64,000 nucleotides of DNA from Opeltia flavorubescens (taxonomy: Eukaryota; Ascomycota; Lecanoromycetes; Teloschistales; Teloschistaceae), in the NCBI GenBank assembly GCA_000442125.1, contig KE546983.1, positions 687,581 through 751,580 on the forward strand. The letters run 5' to 3'. The notes beneath the pieces are model-generated. The model was not told the origin of the DNA. It did not search any database and saw only the letters and a list, made by a program, of their open reading frames with translations. Both the position numbers and the translations under genes were made by a program. This document shows, one piece after another, positions 45,401 through 56,217 of this stretch (position 1 is its first letter; every line of letters begins with the position of its first letter).

Positions 45401-47038
45401 GTGCGCGCTCTTTGTCGAGGTGTGATGTTGCCATTGCTCTCAGCTTTCGCCAGGGCATCCATTGGTGGTGCTCGTGCTCGGTTGAGGGAGGAGAGGAGTT
45501 CCATGTTTCCGCTTGACTTGATTCCTCTTCCGGGGAGCTTTCATGCTCGTTGTGGTAGTGAGCTGGTAGGGCTGGGAGCGAATGACTTGGGGCCAGGGGG
45601 AGCGAGTCGGTGTCTTGCGGCCATTGAGCCTCACCGCCACCGTCTTGGAGCGCCGATGGCCCATGCTGTGTAGGATTGAAGACTGGTGCTGTACCTGTAT
45701 CGAAAGGAGCGATACCGGTCTGTCTGGCACGCTTGGGAGACGTCTGTCGGGAACCTTGATCAGCTTGTGATTCTGGCCGATCGTCTAGAACAACTGCCTC
45801 CATCTCCGTCTCCATCTCTTGATGAGAACGTTTTGAGGGACTCCTGGGTTTGGTTGGACTGCCTCTCCTTGAGCCACCTTTCTTTGGACTGCTGAACTTC
45901 CTGGGACTGACACTCTCAGACTTCTCCTTTGGAGGATTCGCGTAATCAAGGCATTCGTCCGGACTGGCCATTTGGGCCTCGCCTTGCACCAAGAGCAGCC
46001 TCCACCGGTAACGGAGCAGGAAATCCTTAACAAGTGGCAAGATCGTCCATGCAAATCGAGCAAAGTGATACTCTGGCGCATTGTACGTGACATTCAACTC
46101 TACAATGTGGTATATATCTCGCAAGGACTCGGATTCGAAGACATGAGTGACAAGAGTACTCGGCTTCTTGGGAAGGAAGGTAAAGCGCCGCTTATCGTAT
46201 GCACGATGAAGATCGGCACGGAGTAGCATTGTGTTTGCTTCGTCATCGATACCCCGTTGGTGGGAGCCGAACTTGTTGCCGTAACAGTTAGGGTTAACAT
46301 GTCGTTCTCATTGAACCACGCCTCCTCTGCCAAGGGCACGATATGCGCGACGTCCGCCTCTTCCACTGTTTCTGTCATACGGCATGACTGGTCTCGTAGG
46401 CGAGTGGCATCCGAGGTTGCGACGGCCTTTGAGCTGTGGAGCTTTGTCAGGGTACTCCAGTCGCTTGGAAGTTTTCCGCTGGGAAACGTCCATTCGCGAA
46501 AGCTGGAAACGATTGGATAGTGGTAAGGATTGGCTGCGGTCTGAGGTATTTGCTGGATCGGAGCGGTAGGAGAGGTGGGATTTTAGACTGGAGCGGTAGG
46601 AGGGATAGACTCTGCGGCTTGGCCAAGATCTTAACTGGTGTCAGGCTGCACAGCTTCAGAAAAGTCAGCTGCACGTCGAGGATGCAATACGAAGGACTGC
46701 TAACATAGAGGTTGGTCCTCATCGGGTCGAGGAACCACAAAGTAGTAGTCTTTATCTTTCAGCAGACCATCAGCCGCGACATCAATGGGGGGTCCTGTGG
46801 GGGATCTTGTGAGGTAGCCACTCCATTGGTTGCCCGCAATAATTGCACAGGCCAACCTGGCTATCTCGTAATGTAAAAAACCTTGATAAGAGTCGTGGCC
46901 GCCCAGGATGAACAGTACATTACCATCCTTTCGTGGAATGGCAGGATGACGGAAGCTGATGCCACGCGGATAGGGTGCGAAATCCTGGTTTTGGCCGGTG
47001 AGCGCTCGGTAAGGATTTCGTATATGCATGCTATCCAT
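45249..47038 (-). pseudogene. HNH_2-type fungal protein, third copy, probable frameshift
   Basis: ATG 47038 (MDSMHIRNPYRAL) opens exon 1 (46705-47038), with the family N-terminus: PRGISFRHPAIPRKDGNVLF, HYEIARLACAIIAGNQWSGYL, DGLLKDKDYYFVVP. A 171-nt intron (46534-46704, GTTAGC to CCGCAG, phase 1) leads to NPYHYPIVSSFREWTFPSGK, then AHIVPLAEEAWFNENDM, the first half of the HNH. The second half (GIDDEANTMLLRADLHRAYD, then KRRFTFLPK and APEYHFARFAWTI) is in another frame, with the change falling at about 46260-46290. Only a 27-nt GTTAAC..AAG piece could be spliced there, too short for a normal intron, so a one-base indel is more likely. The C-terminus (from about 46010) is Ser/Lys-rich, ending IPLED at 45249. 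It belongs to a different HNH subfamily from the other two. It could be functional if the shift is an assembly error. Confidence 0.68.
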
Positions 47039-47816
47039 ATTCTATGAGACTGCTATTGAAGACCTGGGGTGCTGAGCAAGGCGAGCAAGATGGATGTAGT
47101 CTGTGCGAGAAAGTTTTCGACTTGTTTACTGTTTGTTGGTGATAACGTCATTCTTTATCAGTAATCTCCGAGGTAAACAGACCGCCACGAATCCATCGCA
47201 CTCGACACTTATCAGAATCTCTGCCCACCAGCTGGTCCCTACCTGAAGTCTTGAATCTATTTGAGACTTCCATCAGCAGACACACTTGTCCCATGTCTTA
47301 AGATCGCTGCATCTCACCCACGGCCTGGATGCGGCAACCTTAAGCGCAAGGTTCACTACCCCAGTAAGAAACAAGAGCAAGCCATCGCGCCATTAAATCA
47401 ATAAGCAGAACACGTCATAGTCAAGTCGCGCACGTCTAGATCGAACTATTATGCTCTGCTGACTCTGGTAGCAGTTCTCCCGATTCCTTCGCCATGAACA
47501 CATACTTCCGCCCACCCTCGCCGTTAAGCCTGCCGTTCCAGAGCGCGAGCCTTCACATAATTCACCTCTCCAATCACTAGGAATAAGAGGAGGGACATGC
47601 AAACAACAGCCTGGAACAGCTGTCACCATTACAGAGAGAGAAACACGGTTGAATTACCACAACGGTCACTTCTCCGACTCCTGCATCAAAACCTTGATCG
47701 TGATAATCCCGGCCCGGATTCTGCGGAACATACATTACGTCCCACTGGCGATTGGGACGGTGTGGATACAGACTGGGCAAGACTAGGGTATACGAACAGG
47801 AACTGGGCGGAACACA
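47039..47816. other. no certain gene
   Basis: The stretch upstream of the HNH gene at 47038 should hold its promoter. A minus frame at 47780-47577 (MYVPQNPGRDYHDQGFDAGV...) is mildly protein-like and could be a downstream exon of the small hydrophobic ORF at 47915, but splicing is not convincing. Confidence 0.35.
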
Positions 47817-47915
47817 CTAGGCATGGAAGACGTTGAGGGCAAAGGTCAGGACAAACACCGAAGCCAAAATGCCTACGATACAGGCGGCGAAGGAGGCCAG
47901 TTGGGCAAGCGACAT
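47817..47915 (-). CDS. 32-residue hydrophobic peptide or N-terminal exon
   Basis: ATG 47915 encodes MSLAQLASFAACIVGILASV plus FVLTFALNVFHA and TAG. The peptide is a near-perfect single transmembrane helix (or signal anchor). It is preceded by an ATG context GCATCTTCCATGTCG. It could be a micro-protein, or the first exon of a gene continuing left on the minus strand. Length is too short for certainty. Confidence 0.25.
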   Translation of the reverse strand: MSLAQLASFAACIVGILASVFVLTFALNVFHA

Positions 47916-48466
47916 GGAAGATGCGAGCTTAAGAGATCACTATGGGGAGTGAAAAAATTAAAGAAGTCTCCCTAACATCACGTCGGTGGAGTTCTGTCAG
48001 CTCGTCGTTGCGCGAATGCGATGATAGCATTCCTTTAGCTAGACTAATCGAATCAACAGACGAGCTTGTCTAAACGTAACAGTGTTCGAACTTGTCGTCG
48101 ACTACGCGAGTGCGAGCCTAATATCTCCAGCTTGACAGCCAAGGTTTTGCTGAATACAGTTCCTGATTCTTCAGCAGTCGACACTGTTGGCCTTGCGCTA
48201 GGAATCAAAAACCCAAACTACATCGGGACCGCTATTAGAGACTATGTCTGTTCCACCTTGGAGATCTTGTACAACAAAAATAGGAAACTATCCTCGGGCG
48301 TATTGCACAGCTGTTCAGGAATCCACCATTTGCGCAGATGAGGTGTGCCACTGCCCCCATTGATATCCCACAAAGCTCTTGAGTGCCTCTTTGGCTGGTA
48401 TCCGTGGAATCTCCCCCCTATGAGACACCAACTCGCGGGACCTTCTCTGACCCACTTGATGGAAGG
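47916..48466. other. no certain gene
   Basis: A plus frame at 48066-48341 has one protein-like part (LGIKNPNYIGTAIRDYVCST), but no family match and no clear start. Confidence 0.3.
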
Positions 48467-48960
48467 TTAAGTCTGATCTACTTCGAGGATATGAGGCCGC
48501 GTTTGGGCATGCGATCTCGATGGCAATTCTTCGCACGGGGTCGAGAAGGCGCGCTTGAGTGCAGAAGGATCTAGTACAGAATTATTGTCTGTTCCATGAT
48601 TCACGGCTGCTGTTGTTGCTGCTTTGGTGGATCTGCTCTGAGCGGAATCTGGCACAAAGGTGTCGCATGACTCCGGATCCGTTCCAAGGGTTATAGGTGC
48701 TTTGCAATCTATGAGTGATTCGACCGGAACGAGGCGTTCGATTTGATGTTTTGCGAAACAGTCTGGGAATGAAAACATCAGATTGACCTTCGAGATCCAT
48801 CAATAGCAATTGATTTTCCTCGTCTCTCTTATCCAAGTAACACTGTTTTTGAGCGACAAGGAAAGCACAATACCCAGCTAATTTCGAGCCCATGGGGCTC
48901 TCGTAATCCTGGTTCTGAGTGGGGTTCAAAGCGCGCGCAATAGCACGCAACAGCTTTGTA
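48467..48960 (-). CDS. possible two-exon gene, unrecognised
   Basis: The minus strand from about 49007 reads STTKLLRAIARALNPTQNQD, YESPMGSKLAGYCAFLVAQK and QCYLDKRDEENQLLLMDLEG. A CTGATG-type branch point and TTCCCAG acceptor near 48768 lead to a second open segment: DCFAKHQIERLVPVESLIDC, then a Ser/Thr/Asn-rich tail, ending at 48467. An ATG occurs at about 48894 (MGSKLAG). The donor is not clear (GTATTG near 48880 is one option). Both segments look like real protein, but I cannot name a family. Confidence 0.33.
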
Positions 48961-49094
48961 GTCGACTCCCCAGATTGACGCCCCTTACGTTGCCGTACTC
49001 CCTCCAATCCTTGTTATATTGCTCGGATTATAAGGCAGGAATAGCAATGGTGATCAGCTGGGCGAAAGCTGTTTAGGCCACTCTGGCTGCGCTT

Positions 49095-49305
49095 TTAAAT
49101 CTCGAGAGGTCTTGCTCTGTTCGTAAGCCCTAGCATGAGATACTGATCCGCATGCAACGGCGGCACATCGAGCATAGACGGGACCTGACTCTTGCCTATC
49201 AGGATATCAGCCTTCAATTCTTTTTTCTTTGGCGTGCACAGGATCCCATCGTTTATCTCTATGACCTGGTCAGTCCACCCCACGATGGCTTTTCTCTGCG
49301 CCTAT
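49095..49305 (-). CDS. possible C-terminal exon, unrecognised
   Basis: After an ATAATAG acceptor-like site (about 49302) the minus strand reads AQRKAIVGWTDQVIEINDGI, LCTPKKKELKADILIGKSQV and PSMLDVPPLHADQYLMLGL, ending at 49095. It is well balanced and protein-like. Upstream DNA has stops in all frames, so the rest of the gene is either lost or in distant exons. Confidence 0.25.
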
Positions 49306-51392
49306 TATTTTTATCTTCCTTCTACTTTGTGCAGCCTCTTTGCTTGATATGCTTCGAGTATTTGCTTTTCAAAACATCTACTTCAAGGCTTGCGTACTGG
49401 TCTCTCGGAGCTGAGTTGATGACCATGGTATTTCAGATCACTCCGATGTACTCTTCCAGAGTCTGTGGGAAAAGCATTTCAGGTCTTCTTCAATGCCAAT
49501 CATATCATCCGCAAATTTAGCTTCGTCTCGTAGGTGCCGCAAGCTTGGAAGATCCCGACTTGTACGAGACGGCAGATGCCAACAATGGTGGAATCAATTA
49601 TAGACTTTTATCAGTTCTTCTAAGAGATTGGTCCAAGGTGTAAGACAATGGGCAACGCTTGCCCTTTACTTCCGTGTGGGTTATTCTAGTGTACGGTTGG
49701 GGATCCATTCAAGATGTAGGGTAAAAGATCTTCTGTACCCGCCAGCAAAGGATCGAAGTCAGCGTCTGAAAAAAAAGGGTTCGTTTATCTAAAAGATAAT
49801 TCTGCGGCGAATTGGTCATATATGAGCTTCTTCTCTCAAGCTTTTTCTAATGTCACTTTGGATGATTCAGCTGCCAAGTGTTCGAATTCTACCTGGGTAT
49901 CTTTGCACAAGAGAAGATGACGAATGTATCGGCGTCAAGGTGCTGGGTTATCAAGAGTTTAGCAAGGTTGATATGTTGTGTTTACTTGGTTGGTATGCCG
50001 TGGACCTTTTTCACTGAAGAACTGGCGTACTTATAATTAATTCCATGAGATTCAGTTCTCTCGCGTCCTTTTCCAGAACTTCTGCCATTGCGAACGATAT
50101 GGACTGGGAGATGGACAGTGGATATGCCAGAGCGTAGACCGAAATTCACTTCCTAACCGAATAGACATCCACTGTACGCGATAGTCCCATCGATGAAGTT
50201 TCTTACTACCGACAGTATTTTAGGATTGATCTCCCAATTCTGTCATAGGCAAGTTCAGCGTCATCTTCATCAATGTCGGGTACCCTTCGTGAGAATGCCA
50301 ACTCGCTGGCTAGGCAATAGTAAGCCGGAAAACTAACATACCAGCCTTATGAGAATACTCCAACAACAATATATACTTCAGTTACAGGTTGAAGCCATTC
50401 CTGAGTGCATGCTATCTTTAACATGAGTTAAATTCTAGAGGACTTGTTTGCACTTCTATTGCTACGGTAAGGTATACGCATGAACTGTCCAGATTTTATA
50501 GTTAGCTATACCAATTGTTTCTCCAATGATCCGACTTAAGGCAAGGACGCATAGTCAACGTACTAATGTAATTAACGAAGACATCAAATGAGACTGTCCT
50601 TGTACCCCAAGTGACTCGTTTTGTCGTCTCTGAAATAAAATAGGCCTGATCTACTTGCTCGTAAGATTATCAGTAACCAACTTTCGAAAAGAGCCTATGC
50701 CTCTCCTCTTTGCGATATGACTGAAAGGGTACAATCGGAGCTGACCCTCGCTCAGGGCGAATGTGCTGATCTGAACGATTTTTCGAGCCCGATTTCCTGG
50801 TGATCCATCAACTCAGCGGATTATCAGAGCCCGAAGTTACGTCTCCAAGGCCCCGCCGAGTCTCTCTTTGAGACGAGTGGTGCTTTCTCGTGGTTAAGTG
50901 GCTTGCATTGTTGAATGAGATGGCGTGCTACGTGTCTTGCTTTGCGGTCAGTGGGATAACCCTAACTTGATAGTGACCAATAGGAGGTGGACGGTCATTC
51001 TAATAAGTCTCTGGTGATACGGTATCCGTGTCTAAAGGGATATAGAAAAGAGGTAAAGAGAGTATGCGTGTACCTGGTGCATCGAGGAATCTATACCCTA
51101 CTTACTGTTTTGCTGTTCTGGAACCCCATCGCGTTTTAGAACGATCTCAAACGGTGCCATAGTCTATCCTGGAGCTTGAAGAAATCCATCACAGGTCTTC
51201 AAGGTGGGCGAAATTCGTTGAAAAGGTTCTAGGAAATGGAGTCTGCTTAGCAGCTGACGGTACCATCCTTGTCAACCCGCCGCTGGTGGACACTACACAC
51301 GCATCGCCGCACGAATATAAGAGAGAACAACAGGTTATGGGGAACGATGGCTTCAGATCTGGACCGCCGGACTACAGAAAGTAAATGATTAT
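49306..51392. other. no gene seen
   Basis: About 2 kb with only short frames on both strands, slightly AT-leaning, no repeat noted. Confidence 0.4.
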
Positions 51393-51973
51393 CTACATAG
51401 CAGCTGCTGCATCACGTTTCATCTGCTGTTCTGCTTCGCGAACGGTACCTCTACCATTCATCCGGAATATCCGATAGGGAAACCTCGGGCTCCTGGGGTT
51501 TTCCGGAAAGCCTGGTGAAAGTATCGGGTTTGGTGCCGTTAGGCAGTCCAGGAAGGCGCCCTCCGAGTAATCGAAGCTCATATCGAATTCCAATTTATGG
51601 GGCAGGCGAATTATCTCCATGATTAGTACTCTTCCGTCGCAGGATCTCATTTGACCATCTATCTTCGCTGCTTTGGAAGTTTTGATATGCTACCTTCAGG
51701 TCAGCTCTTCCCAAATCATTTGTCACGATGCAGAAACTTGTCTATGAGATGAAGTTCTATGCCTCCCGAGAGCCCTTGAAATAGTTTCGTTGCACCCTTG
51801 GCAGCTTTGGAATCAGGCATTCGCACAGATTCTTGAACTAATGCAAAATCTTGTCTAGGTCGATGGACAATGTCCTGTCGCAGTCCAAGGATGCGCTGAG
51901 GCTTAGTCAGAATGGTATTGAGCCTTTCCTGTGGCGGTCTTACTGTGTGCAATGAAGGGCTCGGATAGACCAT
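51393..51973 (-). CDS. possible two-exon gene fragment, unrecognised
   Basis: Two minus-strand open segments follow each other. The first is 51973-51716 (PPQERLNTILTKPQRILGLR, QDIVHRPRQDFALVQESVRM). The second is about 51690-51393 (IIRLPHKLEFDMSFDYSEGA, FLDCLTAPNPILSPGFPENP, ending QMKRDAAAAM). Between them lie a CTGAC and a GTAG that could be branch point and acceptor, but the phase does not join cleanly with the donors I tried. The second segment is the more convincing. Confidence 0.3.
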
Positions 51974-53793
51974 GAACCTGACTGGTGATGAGTGATATTT
52001 TTAGACAATACCGATTACAAGCTTCATATCCCATGCTTCTTAGAGCTATTAAGTTCAGGACGGTCGACATTGATATGCAAGATCCTGTATAGATATCAGC
52101 TTGCGTGCACTTTCTTTGTAGGTGAGAATGTTGTTCCCGATCCATTTACGTTCTGTAGGTCTTCTTGCCTGCCCAAAGATGATGGCTGGTTCAGATATCA
52201 GCTGGGGATGTGTCTGAATGTAAAGGAGACCAACAGCTCCCTCATCTCAAGTACAGAACCACCTGCCCCCGAGCAAAGTGAGAGATCTATCTTAGGTTTT
52301 AAATGTCAAAGTATGGCAGCTTGGGGCACGTCACGCAATAATACGCTGTCGAGGATGCGATTTGGTGCCAATCTCCCAAGGTCTTGGCCTATATCCGACC
52401 AAGAACGGAAAAATATGCTAGCGTCTTCAGCCGAACACTAGAAGCCCATGCTAGACCTATGGCTTGACGTCTCTCTTTGCAATCTAGGGCCGAATATCAC
52501 TTACTCGTCGCTATGTATCTTCCTATAAATCAACCCCTGGTCTTGATATCATGGTTGCTCGACGGAATATTTAGATCATGAGCGGAACAGATGGATCCTG
52601 ATTAGTTGGACTTGAGAATAAGTATAACACGATCAAACTTTGGTAAAGAATGGAGCGGAAGCTACTAAGCAAAAGAGCCGATGGATAAAAGACTGGACGG
52701 GAAGCCACTTTGCGAATAACGTACGTAAAGGCTTGCGAGGCTGTCTTGTTATTAGACCGCCTTTGAACGTACGCCTCTAAGCGTACAGCAGATTGGAAGT
52801 GCATAGAGATTGCGGAAGAGATAAGACTTGGGGGAAGGTATGAATACACTGGGTTGATGTAAGCTAAAATGGTCTACTATCGTGGCAGATTTTAAATACA
52901 CGCGAGGAACTACGGGGCAGAATAATAGAGAAAACCAACTGGACCCAGAGTGCAACCGAACCAGTCACGTTGTGGTGTTTCAATCTCTCCGATCACCTGA
53001 TGGCTTCGCCGAATCACGTCTAAGCCGCATATTAAGTGTTTTTAACGCGGTCGAGGGCTGTCGAACTTGGGACTCGTGAGATTAAGAGCCCATTGAGACA
53101 AGAACAAAGGCCACTAATTCTCCGTTTGAGAGCTATCAGCGCTGTTATTAGAGCAAAAGATCGGAAGACTTCACGTAACGATGGACTGTAAAATAGTAAA
53201 GCAACCGGAAAACATACGCCATTCAACTTAGAACACCACGTCTTTCTCGGTGTCATGCGATGTTTGCTGCTCCGCTACTAGGCTAATAGCCTGACAAAAT
53301 GCTGTGCTGGGTATAACCTGACGATAGCTGTGGTTACAATATGGGAAATAACTTAAGATAGATCCCGAGAATGTCGGTATAAAGACAAAGGGAACTGCTT
53401 GAATAAATTAATCAATTTAATATGACCTACCAGCCATCGAATGTCAGAACCATGTGATTTGTCCGTCATTGTTTCTTACCTTTTGAAGAAGGCAGTGGTC
53501 CAGACTGATGCAGAAGAGTGGGTTGTTATATCTGGCTCTCAAATTTCTATCGATATGTATTTCTTTTATTGGAGTACTCGACTCATATATAGTTAGCCAA
53601 TCATCTGGCTGAGTCAGATTACGACCAATCATCAGGAGGTTCACAATTATGTGATTCATCGGGGAAGACCAACGAATTTCAGGCAATACGAATACGATGG
53701 CATCCCCATATAGATTAGCGTATGTCTCACTCCTGAAATATCAAGCAGATTGTTTGTTCCGCATCAACGTTATCAATTACGTTAACAGCAAAG
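51974..53793. other. no certain gene; promoter side of kinase gene
   Basis: A plus frame at 51992-52441 is the longest but has no domain. The stretch 52.5-53.7 kb is AT-leaning with short frames. The last few hundred bases should contain the kinase promoter. Confidence 0.4.
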
Positions 53794-55209
53794 ATGATTA
53801 TCGAAGAAAGCTTGGTCTGGGGAGATCACGACGAGACTCAGGTCTACGTCAAAGTTCTGAACCATCACCCCTCTATCATCTTCAGATATGTTCTGGACTT
53901 AACATTCCCAGAACGACTCCAAAATCGAATAAATACATGTTTCCATGATCTAGATGTCACGGCTGAAGCCCAGTCGCTCACGAGCAGAGAACTCATGCGA
54001 GAGGCAATACATGCATCGATCTGCAAAGTCTGGGATTTAGTCTCAGAACACCCGGCAGTCCATACCGCGGACATCACCGTGGAGGTGTATGAGGATGCTG
54101 AAGGGCAGATCCAGTGGCGCATCTCCCATGAGAGCGTATATCGTCAGTATATCTCAGCTTTGGCAACCGCAGAGCAGATCTTCTCGGGACAGCAAGCGAA
54201 GGTCGAAGGTTACCGCACTGTGAATTACCCCAGTCTTCTCCCCATCAGCTGCCTTGGGGGTAGAGGCAGCACAACGCTCGTCTCGGACATGTCGGAGCGC
54301 TCCAACGAACTATTCGTCTTCAAAGGTGTCGACTTCGGAGCCTACCTGGAGTCTTCTATGGAGTTTGAGAACCGCAGGGATGTTTGCTATCATGAATTAC
54401 GTTTAGTCGCTTCGCTACCATCGCATCCAAATATCGTGGTCCCGTCCAATACCCTCGTCACCGTCAAAGGGACAGACGACCAAGAACCACGAGTCTGTGG
54501 CGCCCTGTACCCCTACATGAGCCAGGGTACACTTGATCGTCAGGTTGAGAACGCCAAAACTACCGGAACGCGACTCCTGCCAAAGCAGAAAGCAACATGG
54601 TGCTACCAAATGACATCTGCTGTCTTTCACACTCACTTCACAGCGAATACCTTCCACATGGACATCAAGCCCGCCAATTTCCTGCTCGATGCCGACCAGA
54701 ATCTAATCTTGATTGATTGGGAGCAAAGTGGAGCACCACATTACACTCTCGCGCCGGAGGCTGACGGGTCCTGGGACGTGAGAGAAGTTTCGGCTGACCC
54801 ATCGTCCTCAGAGACGGTAGGAGAAGGAGAAGGAGGAGGCGGAGGTGGGGAACTGAGGTTGACTTATAAGAAGTACGATGGTCCCGACCGGGAGAACATG
54901 GCTTGGGGTGATCCTAAGTGGAACGTCTTTCCGATCTGGCAGGGTAGTTGCCCTCGCGCTTTGCATGCCGCCGAGGTTTTCAGTCTGGGTCGAGTCATGT
55001 GGATGTTGTTGATGGAGGTACCGCAGAGCGAGGTCGAGGATTGTGACGAGGTAATTGTGTCCTGGAATGACTCTACAGATGATATTCCAGTAGAGTGGAG
55101 ACACGTAGTGGATTGTTGCCTCAAACCTGATCCAAATGAACGCATCGATCTGGTCGAGCTGGCGGACTTTTGGAAAGCGGCGGCAGGCCAAAAGGATAGC
55201 GAGGACTGA
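53794..55209 (+). CDS. divergent fungal protein kinase, intact, single exon
   Basis: ATG 53794 to TGA 55209 gives 471 residues with no break. Residues 1-140 are a helical/beta N-terminal domain without a match I can name. The kinase fold follows: a Gly-rich loop variant GGRGS (155-159), VFK with the ATP-anchoring Lys177, an alphaC Glu (E201 in CYHELRL), a catalytic loop HMDIKPANFLLD (288-299; Met replaces Arg, catalytic Asp290 and Asn present) and IDWEQSG (307-313), where DWE replaces DFG. A Gly-rich insertion (344-352) sits in the activation region, and EVFSLGRVMWMLL (394-406) and DPNERIDL (446-453) mark the C-lobe. The lack of HRD Arg fits a kinase not activated by loop phosphorylation. Similar kinases are expanded in filamentous fungi. 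Substrate unknown; likely active because K, D and N are kept. Confidence 0.88.
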   Translation: MIIEESLVWGDHDETQVYVKVLNHHPSIIFRYVLDLTFPERLQNRINTCFHDLDVTAEAQSLTSRELMREAIHASICKVWDLVSEHPAVHTADITVEVYEDAEGQIQWRISHESVYRQYISALATAEQIFSGQQAKVEGYRTVNYPSLLPISCLGGRGSTTLVSDMSERSNELFVFKGVDFGAYLESSMEFENRRDVCYHELRLVASLPSHPNIVVPSNTLVTVKGTDDQEPRVCGALYPYMSQGTLDRQVENAKTTGTRLLPKQKATWCYQMTSAVFHTHFTANTFHMDIKPANFLLDADQNLILIDWEQSGAPHYTLAPEADGSWDVREVSADPSSSETVGEGEGGGGGGELRLTYKKYDGPDRENMAWGDPKWNVFPIWQGSCPRALHAAEVFSLGRVMWMLLMEVPQSEVEDCDEVIVSWNDSTDDIPVEWRHVVDCCLKPDPNERIDLVELADFWKAAAGQKDSED

Positions 55210-55584
55210 GTGTATTCAAGTGGAGCATGCATGCGATATCAGAGAACTTTGCCTTGTAAATTCTCTCCGAATATTGCAGCAGTTAAATGAAACCTTAAAG
55301 TGCAAACGCAGTATCTACCATGCATGTGTCAGCAATAAGACTATCACCCACGTGAGACTGCGTGCGTGACTTCTCATGGGGCATCATATAGACATTCATG
55401 TAAATATGTGACTCGGTCAGCTCTTGTGAAGCTCTTTGAAAAGTTCAATGACTCGAAAACAACCCAGGAGACGAATATATAAATAAGCTTCCCCAATCTA
55501 CATCTTTCATGCTTCCTATAGTATTTCACCTTCGATCAAAGCCTATTCATCAACAAGACCTACGGTACAAGCGCCCAAGCCACA
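55210..55584. other. intergenic between kinase and unknown conserved gene
   Basis: This stretch contains the kinase 3' end and the promoter of the next gene, with a TATA-like box at 55476. No other gene. Confidence 0.55.
55476..55485 (+). promoter_or_regulatory. TATA-like box
   Basis: TATATAAATA lies 99 bases upstream of the ATG at 55585, followed by a CT-rich stretch with TTTCATGCTTCC, a common layout of fungal promoters. It is a candidate only; the start of transcription is not known. Confidence 0.5.
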
Positions 55585-56217
55585 ATGTCCGTCGATATAC
55601 TTCCCTACTCCCTGAAAGACTACAACTCCCTCCCATGCCTTGAAGACGCAAAAGAAGCTTTCGATTCGGCGCACGCCCTTGATATCGTCTACGCTCAAAT
55701 CCGCGACATCTTCGTTAAGCACCATGTCGAAAACATGTTTGGGATTGCCCTACTCCATAACCATTTCCTTCTAGATGACAACGAACTTCTCGTAAGATTT
55801 GGGAATATCTCCACCCCGGTAGACCCTATATTCTGCGCGTCGAAGATGTCAAAAGTTCAAGCTACTGCCTGGCGCTTTACAGATCAAGGCCTTGCGCCTT
55901 ACGAGTTCGCGTATGAGGCTTTCACAACACCTTTACGTTACGACGATCCACAAATGATCTTGTTCTTGGCTGAACTCCGTGCTATACTTGAGGAGACCGG
56001 TTTGATAGATATCCTTGGGATCTGCTCCCTTGAGGAGACCCTCAATGAGGGAGGGCCAGCCTTCGTCGAGCTTACCGCTGAGCGCTATAATATGACGTTC
56101 CCCCTAGATATCACGCCTGATGACGGCAGCCTTGTTGATGCGATGTGGCAATTCAACTCTGGTCCCGATCCAGGTAGATCTTCTGAAGTTCCCCGCAGTA
56201 AAAGGTTCCGATGCTAA
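55585..56217 (+). CDS. conserved fungal protein of unknown function
   Basis: ATG 55585 (CCACAATGTCC, A at -3) to TAA 56217 encodes 210 residues in one exon. The protein starts MSVDILPYSLKDYNSLPCLE, continues FVKHHVENMFGIALLHNHFL and LDDNELLVRFGNISTP, then TAWRFTDQGLAPYEFAYEAF, and ends in a basic KRFRC tail. The H-x-HF-L-x(4-6)-E-L-V-x-x-G pattern recalls a fungal family seen as uncharacterised proteins in many genomes (recollection, not verified). No signal peptide, membrane segment or catalytic motif is seen. Same strand as the kinase and 375 bp downstream of it, but with its own TATA-like box. Confidence 0.75.
   Translation: MSVDILPYSLKDYNSLPCLEDAKEAFDSAHALDIVYAQIRDIFVKHHVENMFGIALLHNHFLLDDNELLVRFGNISTPVDPIFCASKMSKVQATAWRFTDQGLAPYEFAYEAFTTPLRYDDPQMILFLAELRAILEETGLIDILGICSLEETLNEGGPAFVELTAERYNMTFPLDITPDDGSLVDAMWQFNSGPDPGRSSEVPRSKRFRC

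Noticed and set aside
49152-49520. 122-codon plus-strand frame with hydrophobic stretches
   Set aside because: Its left part lies opposite a more protein-like minus-strand segment, and it shows no domain or splice context.
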